Shown here: one piece after another, positions 9,012 through 16,711 of the stretch | Numbering within the stretch: position 1 is the first letter of the stretch | Layout of the letters: each line of letters begins with the position of its first letter | Source: Aliidiomarina maris | GTDB taxonomy: Bacteria; Pseudomonadota; Gammaproteobacteria; Enterobacterales; Alteromonadaceae | Reading direction: 5' to 3' | DNA: 64,000 nucleotides | Assembly: GCF_003987335.1 (NCBI RefSeq) | Contig: NZ_PIPK01000002.1 | Location: 275,372-339,371, forward strand | The notes under the pieces: generated by a model | Seen by the model: only the letters and a program-made list of their open reading frames with translations | What the model was told of the DNA's origin: nothing | Databases searched by the model: none | Translations under genes and position numbers: made by a program

Positions 9012-9485
9012 ATGACTCCCACTGTAACTCCCGCCCTGATGCTTGGGCTTGCGTGTATATTATTTTTAATGGCCATTATTCTCGGGGTCATGCTGGCCTT
9101 TGCTCGCTTTGGCAAGGACGTCAACCCGCCACCAGTACTAGTATGGTGGCACGGCAGCTTCGCTTTAGTCGGCTTTGGTATTTTATTGTATGGCAGCCTG
9201 TTCGTTGGCTATCCGATGCTGGCCAATATTGGTGTGGTATTACTCACCTTGGCCGCACTCTTTGGTTTGTGGATGTATTTCAATTTCCACCGCAAGGAAA
9301 TCTTAATCCCACCAGCGATTGTTTGGGGCCATGGGCTAGTGGCAGTGATCGGCTTTTTACTTATTCTAGCCGGCATGCTGCGCTTACAAGACACCCATAT
9401 TGAAACCCAAGACCAACCCGCTCGGGCGGCAGTAGAGCATGTTGAACCTGCAGAAAGTTCCTTTACAGCCCATCAAATTACTTAA
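9012..9485 (+). CDS. Four-helix inner-membrane protein with internal duplication
   Basis: 157 residues with four predicted transmembrane helices (about 8-30, 43-62, 66-88, 98-120) and a polar C-terminal tail. The two halves resemble each other: P-P-P-V-L-V-W-W-H-G-S-F-A-L-V-G-F in the first and I-P-P-A-I-V-W-G-H-G-L-V-A-V-I-G-F in the second, each followed by an L-x-L-x-G helix end. This points to an internal repeat with a conserved W-x-H-G pair; histidines at equivalent places in two helices could bind heme or metal, but that is only a thought. Strong AGGAGA ribosome site. I do not recognise the family. It lies between two paralogous barrel genes in the same orientation. Confidence 0.7.
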   Translation: MTPTVTPALMLGLACILFLMAIILGVMLAFARFGKDVNPPPVLVWWHGSFALVGFGILLYGSLFVGYPMLANIGVVLLTLAALFGLWMYFNFHRKEILIPPAIVWGHGLVAVIGFLLILAGMLRLQDTHIETQDQPARAAVEHVEPAESSFTAHQIT

Positions 9486-9503
9486 AAAATTGGTGCGAAA
9501 TTT

Positions 9504-9534
9504 AGCCAGCCCCAATAAAACTAAGGCTGGCTTT
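9504..9534 (+). terminator. Hairpin, possible terminator
   Basis: Inverted repeat AGCCAGCC (9504-9511) / GGCTGGCT (9525-9532) with a 13-base loop, 19 bases after the membrane-protein stop. The following T-tract is short, so termination is only probable. Confidence 0.5.
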
Positions 9535-9636
9535 ACGCCCTTAACGCCACTTTTACACTTCTAAACCCTTTCCTGACTTGCGACTGCCCAGTTTTCAGCA
9601 ACACTTAAGGCACATCCAAAACGAAGGAGTTACATG

Positions 9637-10254
9637 ATGAAAACTAAACCAATGGTACTTTCGACGTTAGCGGCGCTCACCCTCGGGCTTGGAAGCCAAG
9701 CAGCGCTGGCACAAGTCTCTCCGAGCGAGACGCCATCGTTTTCATATGTTGAAGCAAAATATGTGGAAAGGGACGAAGCCGACACCACCTTTGACGGTTT
9801 CGAAGCCGAATTATCAGCCCGTTTAGGCCAATACATGTTTGTGTCTGGTAGCTACAGCGAAGTATCTGGCAGCGTGACTGGTCTGGGTAGCACTGACTTA
9901 GATATCGCCACTGGTCGGGTCGGCTTTATCTTCGGCCAAGATCAGCGCGTCTCTGCGTATGTCGGCCCACAGGTCGCATATATCAAAACCAATTATGGTT
10001 TAGGTTCAGATGGTGAGTGGCAGATTGGTGATGAAAGCACCACCGATTGGGGCGCATTCGCTGGCGTACGTGCCATGGTATTACCGCGCATGGAGCTTAA
10101 CGGCGAAGTCAGCTACATCGACTTTGACCGCGAAAGCCTGACTTCTTACAGCGCAGGTACTCGTATCTACCTAACGCGTAACTTAGCCGCAACTGGACAG
10201 CTGCGCATGGGTGATTTAGATGGCTTTACCGTGGGTGTGACCTACGCATTCTAA
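9637..10254 (+). CDS. Small outer-membrane beta-barrel protein (paralogue of 8323-8928)
   Basis: 205 residues. Signal peptide M-K-T-K-P-M-V-L-S-T-L-A-A-L-T-L-G-L-G-S-Q, cleavage probably after A-L-A near residue 26, then about eight amphipathic strands and a terminal strand ending ...V-G-V-T-Y-A-F with C-terminal Phe. Two adjacent ATGs exist (9634, 9637); AAGGAG lies 4 or 7 bases upstream, which favours 9637. It shares its architecture and several blocks with the protein at 8323, suggesting gene duplication around the membrane protein between them. It has its own leader and a strong terminator downstream. Role in the outer membrane unknown. Confidence 0.75.
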   Translation: MKTKPMVLSTLAALTLGLGSQAALAQVSPSETPSFSYVEAKYVERDEADTTFDGFEAELSARLGQYMFVSGSYSEVSGSVTGLGSTDLDIATGRVGFIFGQDQRVSAYVGPQVAYIKTNYGLGSDGEWQIGDESTTDWGAFAGVRAMVLPRMELNGEVSYIDFDRESLTSYSAGTRIYLTRNLAATGQLRMGDLDGFTVGVTYAF

Positions 10255-10288
10255 GCGTGAGGCTTAGCCCAGACTATTCTCCCTATTG

Positions 10289-10319
10289 GCCCCTCGCGCT
10301 CTGCGCAAGGGGCTTTTTT
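10289..10319 (+). terminator. Intrinsic terminator
   Basis: GCCCCT-c-GCGC / GCGC-a-AGGGGC hairpin (10289-10313) with a three-base loop followed by TTTTTT. It closes the barrel gene on the plus strand and directly abuts the end of the convergent gene at 10318. Confidence 0.9.
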
Positions 10320-10836
10320 AAAACACACGATACCCAACAGACAGCGCAAGGCCTTGCTGGGCTGAATCGCCCTGAAGCATGATCGATGACTGGCGACCAA
10401 TATGGAATTTAACCCCTGCATTGAAGTTAATCTTGGTCTCACTGCCTAAGTCGCGCCTACTATTGCGGTGCGCCAAACCAGGCCCTCCAAACAAGGTAAC
10501 ATAACGGTTCACCGTATACGTTGGGCCCGTGCTAAACACCCAAAACTCAGACTGATAACGCACTCGTCGCGCTTCAGGGCGGCCAAATTCGTCGAACTGA
10601 TAATAACCGTCGTTGCGCCAGTACGATGAGCCAATATTGCCCGACGCGTACCAGCCTGATATTGCACCACGGCCGTCATACGTGCCCGCCCAGATATTCA
10701 GGTAACTCGAATCAACGAAACTATTACTGCCAATTGAATTCCCGCCACCAAAGCCTATCGCAAACTTCTGCGCGTGCGCCGCAGGTGCGAGAGCCAGTAA
10801 GCCACCCGTGACCAAAACCGTCCAAATTGCTTTCAT
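10318..10836 (-). CDS. Putative outer-membrane protein of unknown family
   Basis: 172 residues from the ATG at 10836. It starts with a Sec signal peptide (M-K-A-I-W-T-V-L-V-T-G-G-L-L-A-L-A, cleavage after A-H-A) and continues with Gly/Tyr/Ser-rich alternating segments, ending in ...L-S-V-G-Y-R-V-F with a C-terminal Phe, as in small outer-membrane barrels. A TTG at 10863 would add nine residues but spoils the signal peptide. It is a third small envelope protein in this stretch but shows no clear similarity to the other two. Function not recognised. Confidence 0.65.
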   Translation of the reverse strand: MKAIWTVLVTGGLLALAPAAHAQKFAIGFGGGNSIGSNSFVDSSYLNIWAGTYDGRGAISGWYASGNIGSSYWRNDGYYQFDEFGRPEARRVRYQSEFWVFSTGPTYTVNRYVTLFGGPGLAHRNSRRDLGSETKINFNAGVKFHIGRQSSIMLQGDSAQQGLALSVGYRVF

Positions 10837-10979
10837 CAGCGTGCCATTCCCTATGCCATTCAAAGCACTAAAATAGCAGCATTTACCAACGCTGCGCTAG
10901 ACATGCGACCGCAAATTACCTACAATCTCGCCCGCTTGTGACGTTCCAAGCCCGCAACACCAAACACGCACCACATAAT

Positions 10980-11056
<77 letters not shown>

Positions 11057-11412
11057 TCAAAGGCTTTCAAAGCATTTCCCCTGCAAATTCCATTACTTTT
11101 CTTTTTATGAGTTGAGGTCATCCTCAAATCACCCATGACCTTTGCCTAAATTCGCTAAAACTCACCTAAAAAATGCATGTGGCAGATATGTGGCAAATCT
11201 GTGGCAGAATTTTTAGGTCGGATTTTTGCAGTGTGAATTTTTGACCTTTACTCTCCATTTCCGTAATGACGCTCTGAGCTGGCTAATATTTGCTCTAATC
11301 TGAATAATCTTGTAATGTCGTTGTAGGTCAAGAAAAACTGGCCACCGGTTTATAGTTAATCCAGTATTTTTAGAGCTGCAAATGACATTGGATTTTAGGT
11401 GAGCGCACAATA
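11057..11412 (+). other. Gene-free stretch after tRNA-Arg copy 1: left part of the islet
   Basis: No convincing gene in about 350 bases. It starts with the 18-base tail (11057-11074) shared with the second tRNA copy. At 11178, 11189 and 11200 the heptamer TGTGGCA occurs three times at exact 11-base intervals, a pattern resembling arm-type sites of tyrosine integrases next to tRNA attachment sites. The rest is AT-rich and should hold the ybaK promoter. Confidence 0.5.
11178..11206 (+). repeat. Three TGTGGCA direct repeats at 11-base spacing
   Basis: TGTGGCA at 11178-11184, 11189-11195 and 11200-11206, about 120 bases from the tRNA 3' end. The one-helical-turn spacing suggests a protein-binding array. 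Position beside a tRNA suggests integrase arm sites left by a lost element; that is inference. Confidence 0.5.
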
Positions 11413-11880
11413 ATGACTCCTGCAATTAATATAGCTAAAAAACATCAAATAGGGCACACAGTGCATGAGTACGTTCATGATGCGTCGGTGTCGTCTTATG
11501 GTGCTGAAGCGGCAGAGAAACTGGGTGCGCCTGCAGAGCAGGTATTTAAAACCCTGGTGGTGTGTCTTGATGACAGCGAATTGGCTGTCGCCATTATTCC
11601 CGTGCTATCCAGGCTTAGCCTCAAACTTGCGGCAAAAGCGCTTGGCGCTAAACGTGCTCTGATGGCTACAAAATCTGATGTAGAACGCTCGACAGGATAT
11701 GTTCTGGGCGGGGTCAGCCCACTAGGTCAAAAGAAACGCCTGAGAACGGTCATTGATATATCGGCGGATCGCCATACTTCAATCTTTGTTAGCGCCGGTC
11801 GCCGAGGGGTCGATCTGGAGCTGAGCCCGAGCGACTTAAAAACGCTGTTAAATGGGAAGTTCGCGGAACTGTGTCAGTAA
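11413..11880 (+). CDS. ybaK: Cys-tRNA(Pro)/Cys-tRNA(Cys) deacylase YbaK
   Basis: 155 residues that align with E. coli YbaK from end to end: M-T-P-A-I-N start, L-G-A-P-A-E-Q-V-F-K-T-L-V-V with the conserved Lys in the active site, A-K-A-L-G-A-K-R-A, R-S-T-G-Y-V-L-G-G-V-S-P-L-G-Q-K-K-R-L and S-A-G-R-R-G-V-D-L-E-L. The family hydrolyses Cys mischarged on tRNA-Pro in trans to prolyl-tRNA synthetase. It lies inside the tRNA-Arg-bounded interval, unusual for a housekeeping editing gene; it may be a second copy or may have been caught in the region. ATG at 11413, weak GGTGAG site. Confidence 0.92.
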   Translation: MTPAINIAKKHQIGHTVHEYVHDASVSSYGAEAAEKLGAPAEQVFKTLVVCLDDSELAVAIIPVLSRLSLKLAAKALGAKRALMATKSDVERSTGYVLGGVSPLGQKKRLRTVIDISADRHTSIFVSAGRRGVDLELSPSDLKTLLNGKFAELCQ

Positions 11881-11933
11881 ACTTCATGGAGTCAGTCAGT
11901 TGCGCTGGGTCATTGAATTATTTAAGGAAGAAC

Positions 11934-12023
11934 ATGCTCCGAAGACTTACCTTGTTACTACTGTTACCTTTCCCAGTATTCGCTGATGTAATCCCCCCGA
12001 AAAATCGGAGCAGTCATAAATAG
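11934..12023 (+). CDS. Possible 29-residue secreted peptide
   Basis: A short frame preceded by AAGGAAG: M-L-R-R-L-T-L-L-L-L-L-P-F-P-V-F-A, then D-V-I-P-P-K-N-R-S-S-H-K and stop. The first 17 residues look like a complete signal peptide with an A cleavage site, leaving 12 polar residues. It could be a real small peptide, or the leftover N terminus of a secreted protein whose remainder was lost when the islet formed. It ends six bases before the end of the convergent abiEii gene. Coding status unproven. Confidence 0.35.
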   Translation: MLRRLTLLLLLPFPVFADVIPPKNRSSHK

Positions 12024-12028
12024 AATGC

Positions 12029-12928
12029 TCAACTCACTAACAAGGCGGCAAGCTTTTCCATCTGTAGTTGATAAACCTCTAGGCTCTCTTTTTTAAACTT
12101 CGCCAAATTCATCAACTTCCATTTTACCGATGGAAATTGATGATAATCATAAACAGACCAGTCCGGTTCTAAGCCGTTAAAACTAAGCAGAAATTGCTTA
12201 TCCGCCTCGTTCAAACTCCGAGTTACAGTCTCTATTAGCTTGACTCGTGTCGCTTCAAAATCAGCATAAGTAAATACAACATTACTCATGCCTTCAAACT
12301 GGTTTTCAAAAGCTGCCCTTTGGTCAAGTAAGTTGGGGGCAAGCATTTCATGTGTTGGTCGATTGCTACTAATCAGTGCGAATAAGAAACCCCGTTTGAT
12401 TTCATCAGTAAACCCTATGTTTTCCAACAATAGTTTCGTGTCAAAAAGGTCTCGCGGGTGCTGTCTATCCAACGCTGCGCAGATTTTCCCACCGTAAAGC
12501 TGACCCAATGGCACCACTGGCATCGCACAGAACACGTTGTATTGCTCTTGTGCTGCTGAACAAAGTGGCAGCTTTTTTGTAGGACCAATTAAGCCGCGCC
12601 CAACCATATTCACTTCAACTTTTATTTGAACGCCATACTCACTCATTTGAAGCTTACACACATTCGGCTTGTGCTGAACCCTAATCGTTGCTCGCAACTT
12701 ATCAACACGATCTTCTATTCGCAGTAGCGCAGCATTGATTGCTGCGAGTGCTTCCGCGCGCACTTCTAACCCAACATAAGTCAAATCAATATCTACAGAA
12801 AGCCTTGGCATGTCCTGCAAAAATAAATTGATGGCTGTACCGCCATGCATCGCAAAGCAATCCTCTTTCGCGATTTCCGGCAACACATCGAGTAGCAGCT
12901 TTACCTGCCTTTTATAAGCTTCGTTCAT
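12029..12928 (-). CDS. abiEii: AbiEii-type nucleotidyltransferase toxin
   Basis: 299 residues of the AbiEii/AbiGii family (DUF1814), the toxin of type IV-style AbiE toxin-antitoxin and phage-abortive systems. The nucleotidyltransferase core is visible near the N terminus: H-G-G-T-A-I-N-L-F (28-36) and S-V-D-I-D-L-T (44-50) carrying the metal-binding D-x-D. A following V-K-V/K-V-E-V-N segment fits the third carboxylate. Family members transfer nucleotides to tRNA acceptor ends; this is family knowledge. The ATG overlaps the end of abiEi by 4 bases, so the pair is translationally coupled. It lies between two tRNA-Arg copies. Confidence 0.88.
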   Translation of the reverse strand: MNEAYKRQVKLLLDVLPEIAKEDCFAMHGGTAINLFLQDMPRLSVDIDLTYVGLEVRAEALAAINAALLRIEDRVDKLRATIRVQHKPNVCKLQMSEYGVQIKVEVNMVGRGLIGPTKKLPLCSAAQEQYNVFCAMPVVPLGQLYGGKICAALDRQHPRDLFDTKLLLENIGFTDEIKRGFLFALISSNRPTHEMLAPNLLDQRAAFENQFEGMSNVVFTYADFEATRVKLIETVTRSLNEADKQFLLSFNGLEPDWSVYDYHQFPSVKWKLMNLAKFKKESLEVYQLQMEKLAALLVS

Positions 12929-13695
12929 TCCATTGACTCCAGTTCTTTTGGTACAGTGATTTGATATTTCGGGATGTAAACACCGCTCGCTGCTATCGCA
13001 CGCTTACCCGAGCCTAGGTTTACTCTTCCTAAATCAAGATACTTCATCCAATCGTGCTTCGCTTTTTCGGCCAGATATAAAAATAAGCGTTTTACTTTTA
13101 TTGAATTGCAGGCTTCTAATAACTTTTGTACGGATGCGGGCCGCAAGTTATTGAGGCCCTCCATGAGCTCATAAGCTTCCAGTAACGATTGTGATTTGGG
13201 TGCAAGATACAGACACTCCATGATGGCTCGCGCCGGCTCTGATACTTTAACCGTGAACTGTTTATGCGGTATTTCGGTTAAACCGATTTCCGCCGGCAAA
13301 AAGCTAGAAAGCGTGCACTTGACGTTAACGCTCCAATCTTGTTTTTTAAACCAAAGAGGCACATGCTCGCCGTGAGCGCCAAATAGCTGCACGTGCTTTG
13401 GGGAAAGCTCTAAATAATGCGCCTTGCCTTGCAACCCTAGGGCTGTCTTCCCACCAGGATGTAACGATAAGCCGAGCTGAGTTTGCATGGCGTACACCCC
13501 GCCGAGGTAATCCACGTGGTCGCCATAGCGTATTAATGCACCAGCCCCGATGCTGTCAAACCACTGGCTTTTTTTATAGCGTTGCTGCAAATTCAGGCTG
13601 TAGCCATTTTCAACAAGCCAAGATGAACAGAGCACGACGCCCAATGGTTGGGAGCTCAGCAGCCGGTTTAATTTTGATGATATATCCGCACTCAT
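12925..13695 (-). CDS. abiEi: AbiEi-type antitoxin / autorepressor
   Basis: 256 residues immediately upstream of and overlapping the toxin. The N-terminal third should be a winged helix-turn-helix (L-L-S-S-Q-P-L-G-V-V-L-C-S-S-W-L-V-E-N-G), followed by the AbiEi C-terminal domain with L-S-P-K-H-V-Q-L-F-G and E-P-A-R-A-I-M-E-C-L. Antitoxins of this family neutralise AbiEii and repress their own promoter by binding inverted repeats; a perfect inverted repeat is present at 13699-13733 just before the ATG, in agreement. Length fits the longer AbiEi_3-type subfamily. Confidence 0.85.
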   Translation of the reverse strand: MSADISSKLNRLLSSQPLGVVLCSSWLVENGYSLNLQQRYKKSQWFDSIGAGALIRYGDHVDYLGGVYAMQTQLGLSLHPGGKTALGLQGKAHYLELSPKHVQLFGAHGEHVPLWFKKQDWSVNVKCTLSSFLPAEIGLTEIPHKQFTVKVSEPARAIMECLYLAPKSQSLLEAYELMEGLNNLRPASVQKLLEACNSIKVKRLFLYLAEKAKHDWMKYLDLGRVNLGSGKRAIAASGVYIPKYQITVPKELESME

Positions 13696-13698
13696 GGT

Positions 13699-13733
13699 AC
13701 TAACCTGTTAATCATTTCAAACTACAGGTTAGT
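13699..13733 (-). promoter_or_regulatory. Inverted repeat, likely AbiEi operator
   Basis: Perfect 10-base arms ACTAACCTGT (13699-13708) and ACAGGTTAGT (13724-13733) with a 15-base spacer, four bases upstream of the antitoxin ATG. AbiEi proteins are known to bind paired repeats in their own promoters. A related degenerate pair (AGTACTAAT, GGTGCTAAT) lies at about 13750. Confidence 0.7.
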
Positions 13734-14158
13734 TTATATTTTCAATTATGTCAGTACTAATGGTGCTAATTTTTATTAAATTTCAAACCCAAAAGCCTAT
13801 CGATGATTTAGATAGATTGTCATTCCACTAAATACTTCCTGTTCCTTCTGGCCTAAAACCAAGTCAAAAAGGTGGAATTTTTTCCACCTAAAAACTCAGG
13901 TTTTTCGGAAGGTTCAGAATTTTTTGTCGCGAGGCAAAGGTCAAAAATTGAAATTTCGGAGTCGGTTTTCTGTGACCAATTTTGTCATTAAACGGTCTCA
14001 AAAGTGTCGATTTCGACGCCCAACAAAAAGTCACAACACCGCTTAAGCCCTTACCACGCCTAGCTTTAACGATTTACCACCGAACCCGTGACTGCCCTCC
14101 GGAGGTAAAGGTCCGACGGCAAATCGGCGTTGAGAGTAGAAGTCAAAAATTGAAATAA
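13734..14158. other. Gene-free stretch between abiE and tRNA-Arg copy 2
   Basis: About 425 bases without a credible gene. Contents: the abiE promoter region; a perfect hairpin AGGTGGAA/TTCCACCT at 13870-13889 with A/T-rich flanks; a 15-base direct repeat GTCAAAAATTGAAAT at 13940-13954 and 14142-14156, the second copy only two bases from the tRNA; and CTGCCCTCCGGAGG at 14092-14105, identical to 14 bases of the tRNA-Arg anticodon arm. Confidence 0.5.
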
Positions 14159-14235
<77 letters not shown>

Positions 14236-14253
14236 TCAAAGGCTTTCAAAGCA

Positions 14254-14768
14254 ATCTCCTTCCAGATTCCATTTTCTCGGCGGGACACTGCAAAGCATGC
14301 TCTGACGCTTAAGCAGGCGGTTAAGGGAGAATTGCTGGTGATTGATTGTGATGAACTTTGGCATTTATGCCACCTTGGAACGACACCGCGTAGCAGCCTG
14401 ATGTCGTTGCAGACCAATGCTGATATCTTTTTTGCGAACGTTAATTTTCGAAACCGCCCCCACGACCTTGGCAACGCCCCAGATATCAGCATTTGTGGCC
14501 CTGAGCGGCTATTTGCATCCTTTAGCCACGCTGCCATTTCAAATCCTGGTCAGGGCGTACCGCCGATAATAACATGCGCCAAGCCACGACGAACTCCCAG
14601 CCTGGTGCTGCAAACCGACTGCCCTAGCGTACACCTCGACGGTGCACAACTTCTACATGTAAGGCAGGTTGGCGGGCTTGACTTGACACTCCTGCCCATC
14701 CACTCATTACGCTTCATGATACCGATGAATAGCAAAGCGAAATTTCAGCTTACGCTGCGGCGTAAAAA
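14254..14768. other. Stretch without a recognisable gene
   Basis: About 515 bases between tRNA-Arg copy 2 and the hip promoter. A plus-strand frame from a TTG at 14332 to 14772 (146 residues) has an AAGGGAGA site, but its composition is not protein-like and I recognise nothing in it. Antisense frames are broken by stops. A decayed gene is possible. Confidence 0.4.
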
Positions 14769-14869
14769 TTGACAATTTACTCTACAGCGTATACATTTAA
14801 TTTTTACTCTATAGCGTATACTTCAGATAAATACGCTTCAGCGTATTTGAATGCTTAGTAAGTAAGCAT
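14769..14869 (+). promoter_or_regulatory. hipBA promoter with operator repeats
   Basis: TTGACA at 14769-14774 with TACATT at 14792-14797 (17-base spacer) makes a plausible sigma-70 promoter. Overlapping it are two near-identical 19-mers, TTTACTCTACAGCGTATAC (14776-14794) and TTTACTCTATAGCGTATAC (14803-14821), then a perfect 18-base palindrome AATACGCTTCAGCGTATT (14830-14847), all sharing AGCGTAT. A further inverted repeat ATGCTTA/TAAGCAT spans 14851-14869. This resembles the multi-operator arrays bound by HipB. Binding itself is inferred. Confidence 0.7.
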
Positions 14870-14891
14870 CACACTTTGGAGCAGTCGAATT

Positions 14892-15146
14892 ATGAACATC
14901 ACACGGCCTGAGCAGCTCAGTACCTTTGTTAAAGAATACCGCACTAAACAAAGCCTAACCCAGGCTGATGTTGCGGAGCTTGTCGGTATTCGGGTGGCAA
15001 CTGTTTCAAACTTCGAGAACAAACCTGAAACCTGTAAATTAGACACTGTTTTTAGAATTATGGCAGCCCTTAACCTAAAAATTGACATCGCGCCCCGAAG
15101 CGAAGCCCCCTCAGCAGGCTCTACTGAATGGAATGAAGGGTGGTAG
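14892..15146 (+). CDS. hipB: HipB-type antitoxin, XRE-family regulator
   Basis: 84 residues. A helix-turn-helix of the Cro/C1 type spans about 12-66: Y-R-T-K-Q-S-L-T-Q-A-D-V-A-E-L-V-G-I-R-V-A-T-V-S-N-F-E-N-K-P-E-T-C-K-L-D-T-V, followed by a short Pro/Ser/Gly tail. HipB dimers bind operators and sequester HipA. It lies three bases upstream of hipA in the same orientation and downstream of repeated operators, the standard hipBA layout. ATG at 14892. Confidence 0.9.
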   Translation: MNITRPEQLSTFVKEYRTKQSLTQADVAELVGIRVATVSNFENKPETCKLDTVFRIMAALNLKIDIAPRSEAPSAGSTEWNEGW

Positions 15147-15149
15147 CGA

Positions 15150-16472
15150 ATGAAGAAGCTTGATCTATATATGAATGGAACCAAAGTTGGCGAGTATACT
15201 CAAGCGCGGAGCGGTGCTAATCATTTCAGTTATGACAATCTGTGGCTTGAGTCCCCGGGGCGACGGAGTATATCTTTATCATTGCCACTTCGCGCCGCGG
15301 CTTACTCAGGGCCTGAAGTCTACAATTACTTTGACAACCTCATCCCAGATAATCGTGACATTCGTGAACGCATTGTCGCTCGCTTTCGCGCAAAATCAAC
15401 TGAGCCATTTGATATCCTGGCCGAAATCGGGCGTGATTGCGTCGGGGCTATTCAGCTCATCCCGCACGGCTCGCAAGCACCTGATGTTAAGCGTATTGAA
15501 GCTACCCCTCTTAGCGAGCAAAGCGTCGCAAAAATACTACAGGGATATCACTCCAAAGCGCCATTAGGGATGGTAGAAGATACCGCTGACTTTCGTATCT
15601 CGCTCGCCGGTGCGCAAGAGAAAACAGCTTTACTGTTTCACCACGGGGAGTGGCATCTACCTCTTGGTGCAACACCAACCACTCATATTATCAAATTGCC
15701 CATTGGCGAAATTAAGTCTCACGACCGCGTGATTGACATGACTCACAGTGTAGAAAATGAATACTTGTGTTTAAAAATTGCCGCAGCATATGGATTTGAA
15801 GCGGCTGAGTGCGACATCATCGCCCCTGACAATATGAAAGCACTCGCAGTGAAACGCTTTGACCGAAAACTCAGCTCCGACGGCACTTGGATTATGCGGC
15901 TACCACAAGAAGATTTTTGTCAGGTCACAGGTACCTCTGCAGCCAGAAAATATGAATCCGATGGTGGCCCAACAATCCTAACAATCATGAATGAGCTTTT
16001 AGGCGCAAGCAATCCGGCAAAGGACCGCTACATCTTCATGCGTGCACAAGTTCTGTTTTGGCTATTAGGCGCAACCGACGGTCACGCGAAGAACTTTTCA
16101 ATTTTTATCAAGCAAGAAAATCAATATAGTCTCACGCCGCTATACGACATTTTGTCAGCTTTTCCAGCTTTAAGTAAAAAGGGGTTGCACGAAAAAGACC
16201 TTAAACTGGCCATGTCACTCAGAGGTAGCAAAGGCAGAAAATATGAGTGCCGTATGATCCGTCGTAAACACTTTGTGCAAACCGCAAGGGAAGTAGGCTT
16301 TAGCGAAGAGTCCATGCATGAAATACTGGACGAAATGGCTGCGCTAACAGAAGGCGTCATACAGAAAGTTACTGCTGATCTACCCTCTGATTTCCCAAGC
16401 TATATTGCTGAACCAATTTTCGAAGGAATGCGCAGATATGCGCGGAAACTGCACGGCGAATATAAGCGTTGA
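15150..16472 (+). CDS. hipA: HipA toxin, serine/threonine kinase
   Basis: 440 residues, the length of E. coli HipA, and clearly of that subfamily: N-terminal S-L-S-L-P-L, N-Y-F-D-N-L-I-P-D-N and D-I-L-A-E-I-G-R-D-C-V-G-A-I-Q blocks. The autophosphorylated serine is in place (I-S-L-A-G-A-Q-E-K, Ser151), as is the catalytic aspartate (T-D-G-H-A-K-N-F-S, Asp310) with Asn315. HipA phosphorylates glutamyl-tRNA synthetase and causes growth arrest and persistence; the target here is assumed from the family. The stop codon lies only about five bases before the tRNA-Arg remnant at 16478, so the toxin gene abuts the presumed right end of the islet. Confidence 0.95.
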   Translation: MKKLDLYMNGTKVGEYTQARSGANHFSYDNLWLESPGRRSISLSLPLRAAAYSGPEVYNYFDNLIPDNRDIRERIVARFRAKSTEPFDILAEIGRDCVGAIQLIPHGSQAPDVKRIEATPLSEQSVAKILQGYHSKAPLGMVEDTADFRISLAGAQEKTALLFHHGEWHLPLGATPTTHIIKLPIGEIKSHDRVIDMTHSVENEYLCLKIAAAYGFEAAECDIIAPDNMKALAVKRFDRKLSSDGTWIMRLPQEDFCQVTGTSAARKYESDGGPTILTIMNELLGASNPAKDRYIFMRAQVLFWLLGATDGHAKNFSIFIKQENQYSLTPLYDILSAFPALSKKGLHEKDLKLAMSLRGSKGRKYECRMIRRKHFVQTAREVGFSEESMHEILDEMAALTEGVIQKVTADLPSDFPSYIAEPIFEGMRRYARKLHGEYKR

Positions 16473-16477
16473 CCAAC

Positions 16478-16540
16478 GCAGACCGAGGCCAAGTCTCGAA
16501 CCATCTCGGGCTCGCCATCAAATGCTTTAAGAGGCTTTCA
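16478..16540 (+). repeat. Decayed copy of the tRNA-Arg 3' end (attachment-site-like)
   Basis: The stretch from about 16478 shows GCAGA..GAGGCCA, then TCGAA, CTCGGG, CGCCATCAAA and GCTTT in the same order and spacing as the T arm, acceptor 3' strand, CCA and flank of tRNA-Arg(CCG) at 11020-11070, with scattered mismatches. No 5' half of a tRNA is present. This is the expected appearance of the far attachment site of an element integrated at the tRNA, but the element may have brought it from another host. Confidence 0.6.
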
Positions 16541-16711
16541 TGTACCAATTCCTTTCATTATTTCAGGAAGTGTAGTAACAATATCTGACTCACTCAATAC
16601 TGAACATGTGACAAATCGTCTTACTTAAGCAGTTACTAAGCTCGGTAGTTTGTCTAATAAGTTCTGAGTGCTCATAAGACCTTTCCAAAGAAAACCAAAA
16701 AGGAATTCAAC

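Noticed and set aside
14332..14772. 146-residue plus-strand frame with a TTG start and good ribosome site
   Set aside because: Composition is not protein-like and no motif is recognisable; kept only as a remark on the gene-free stretch.
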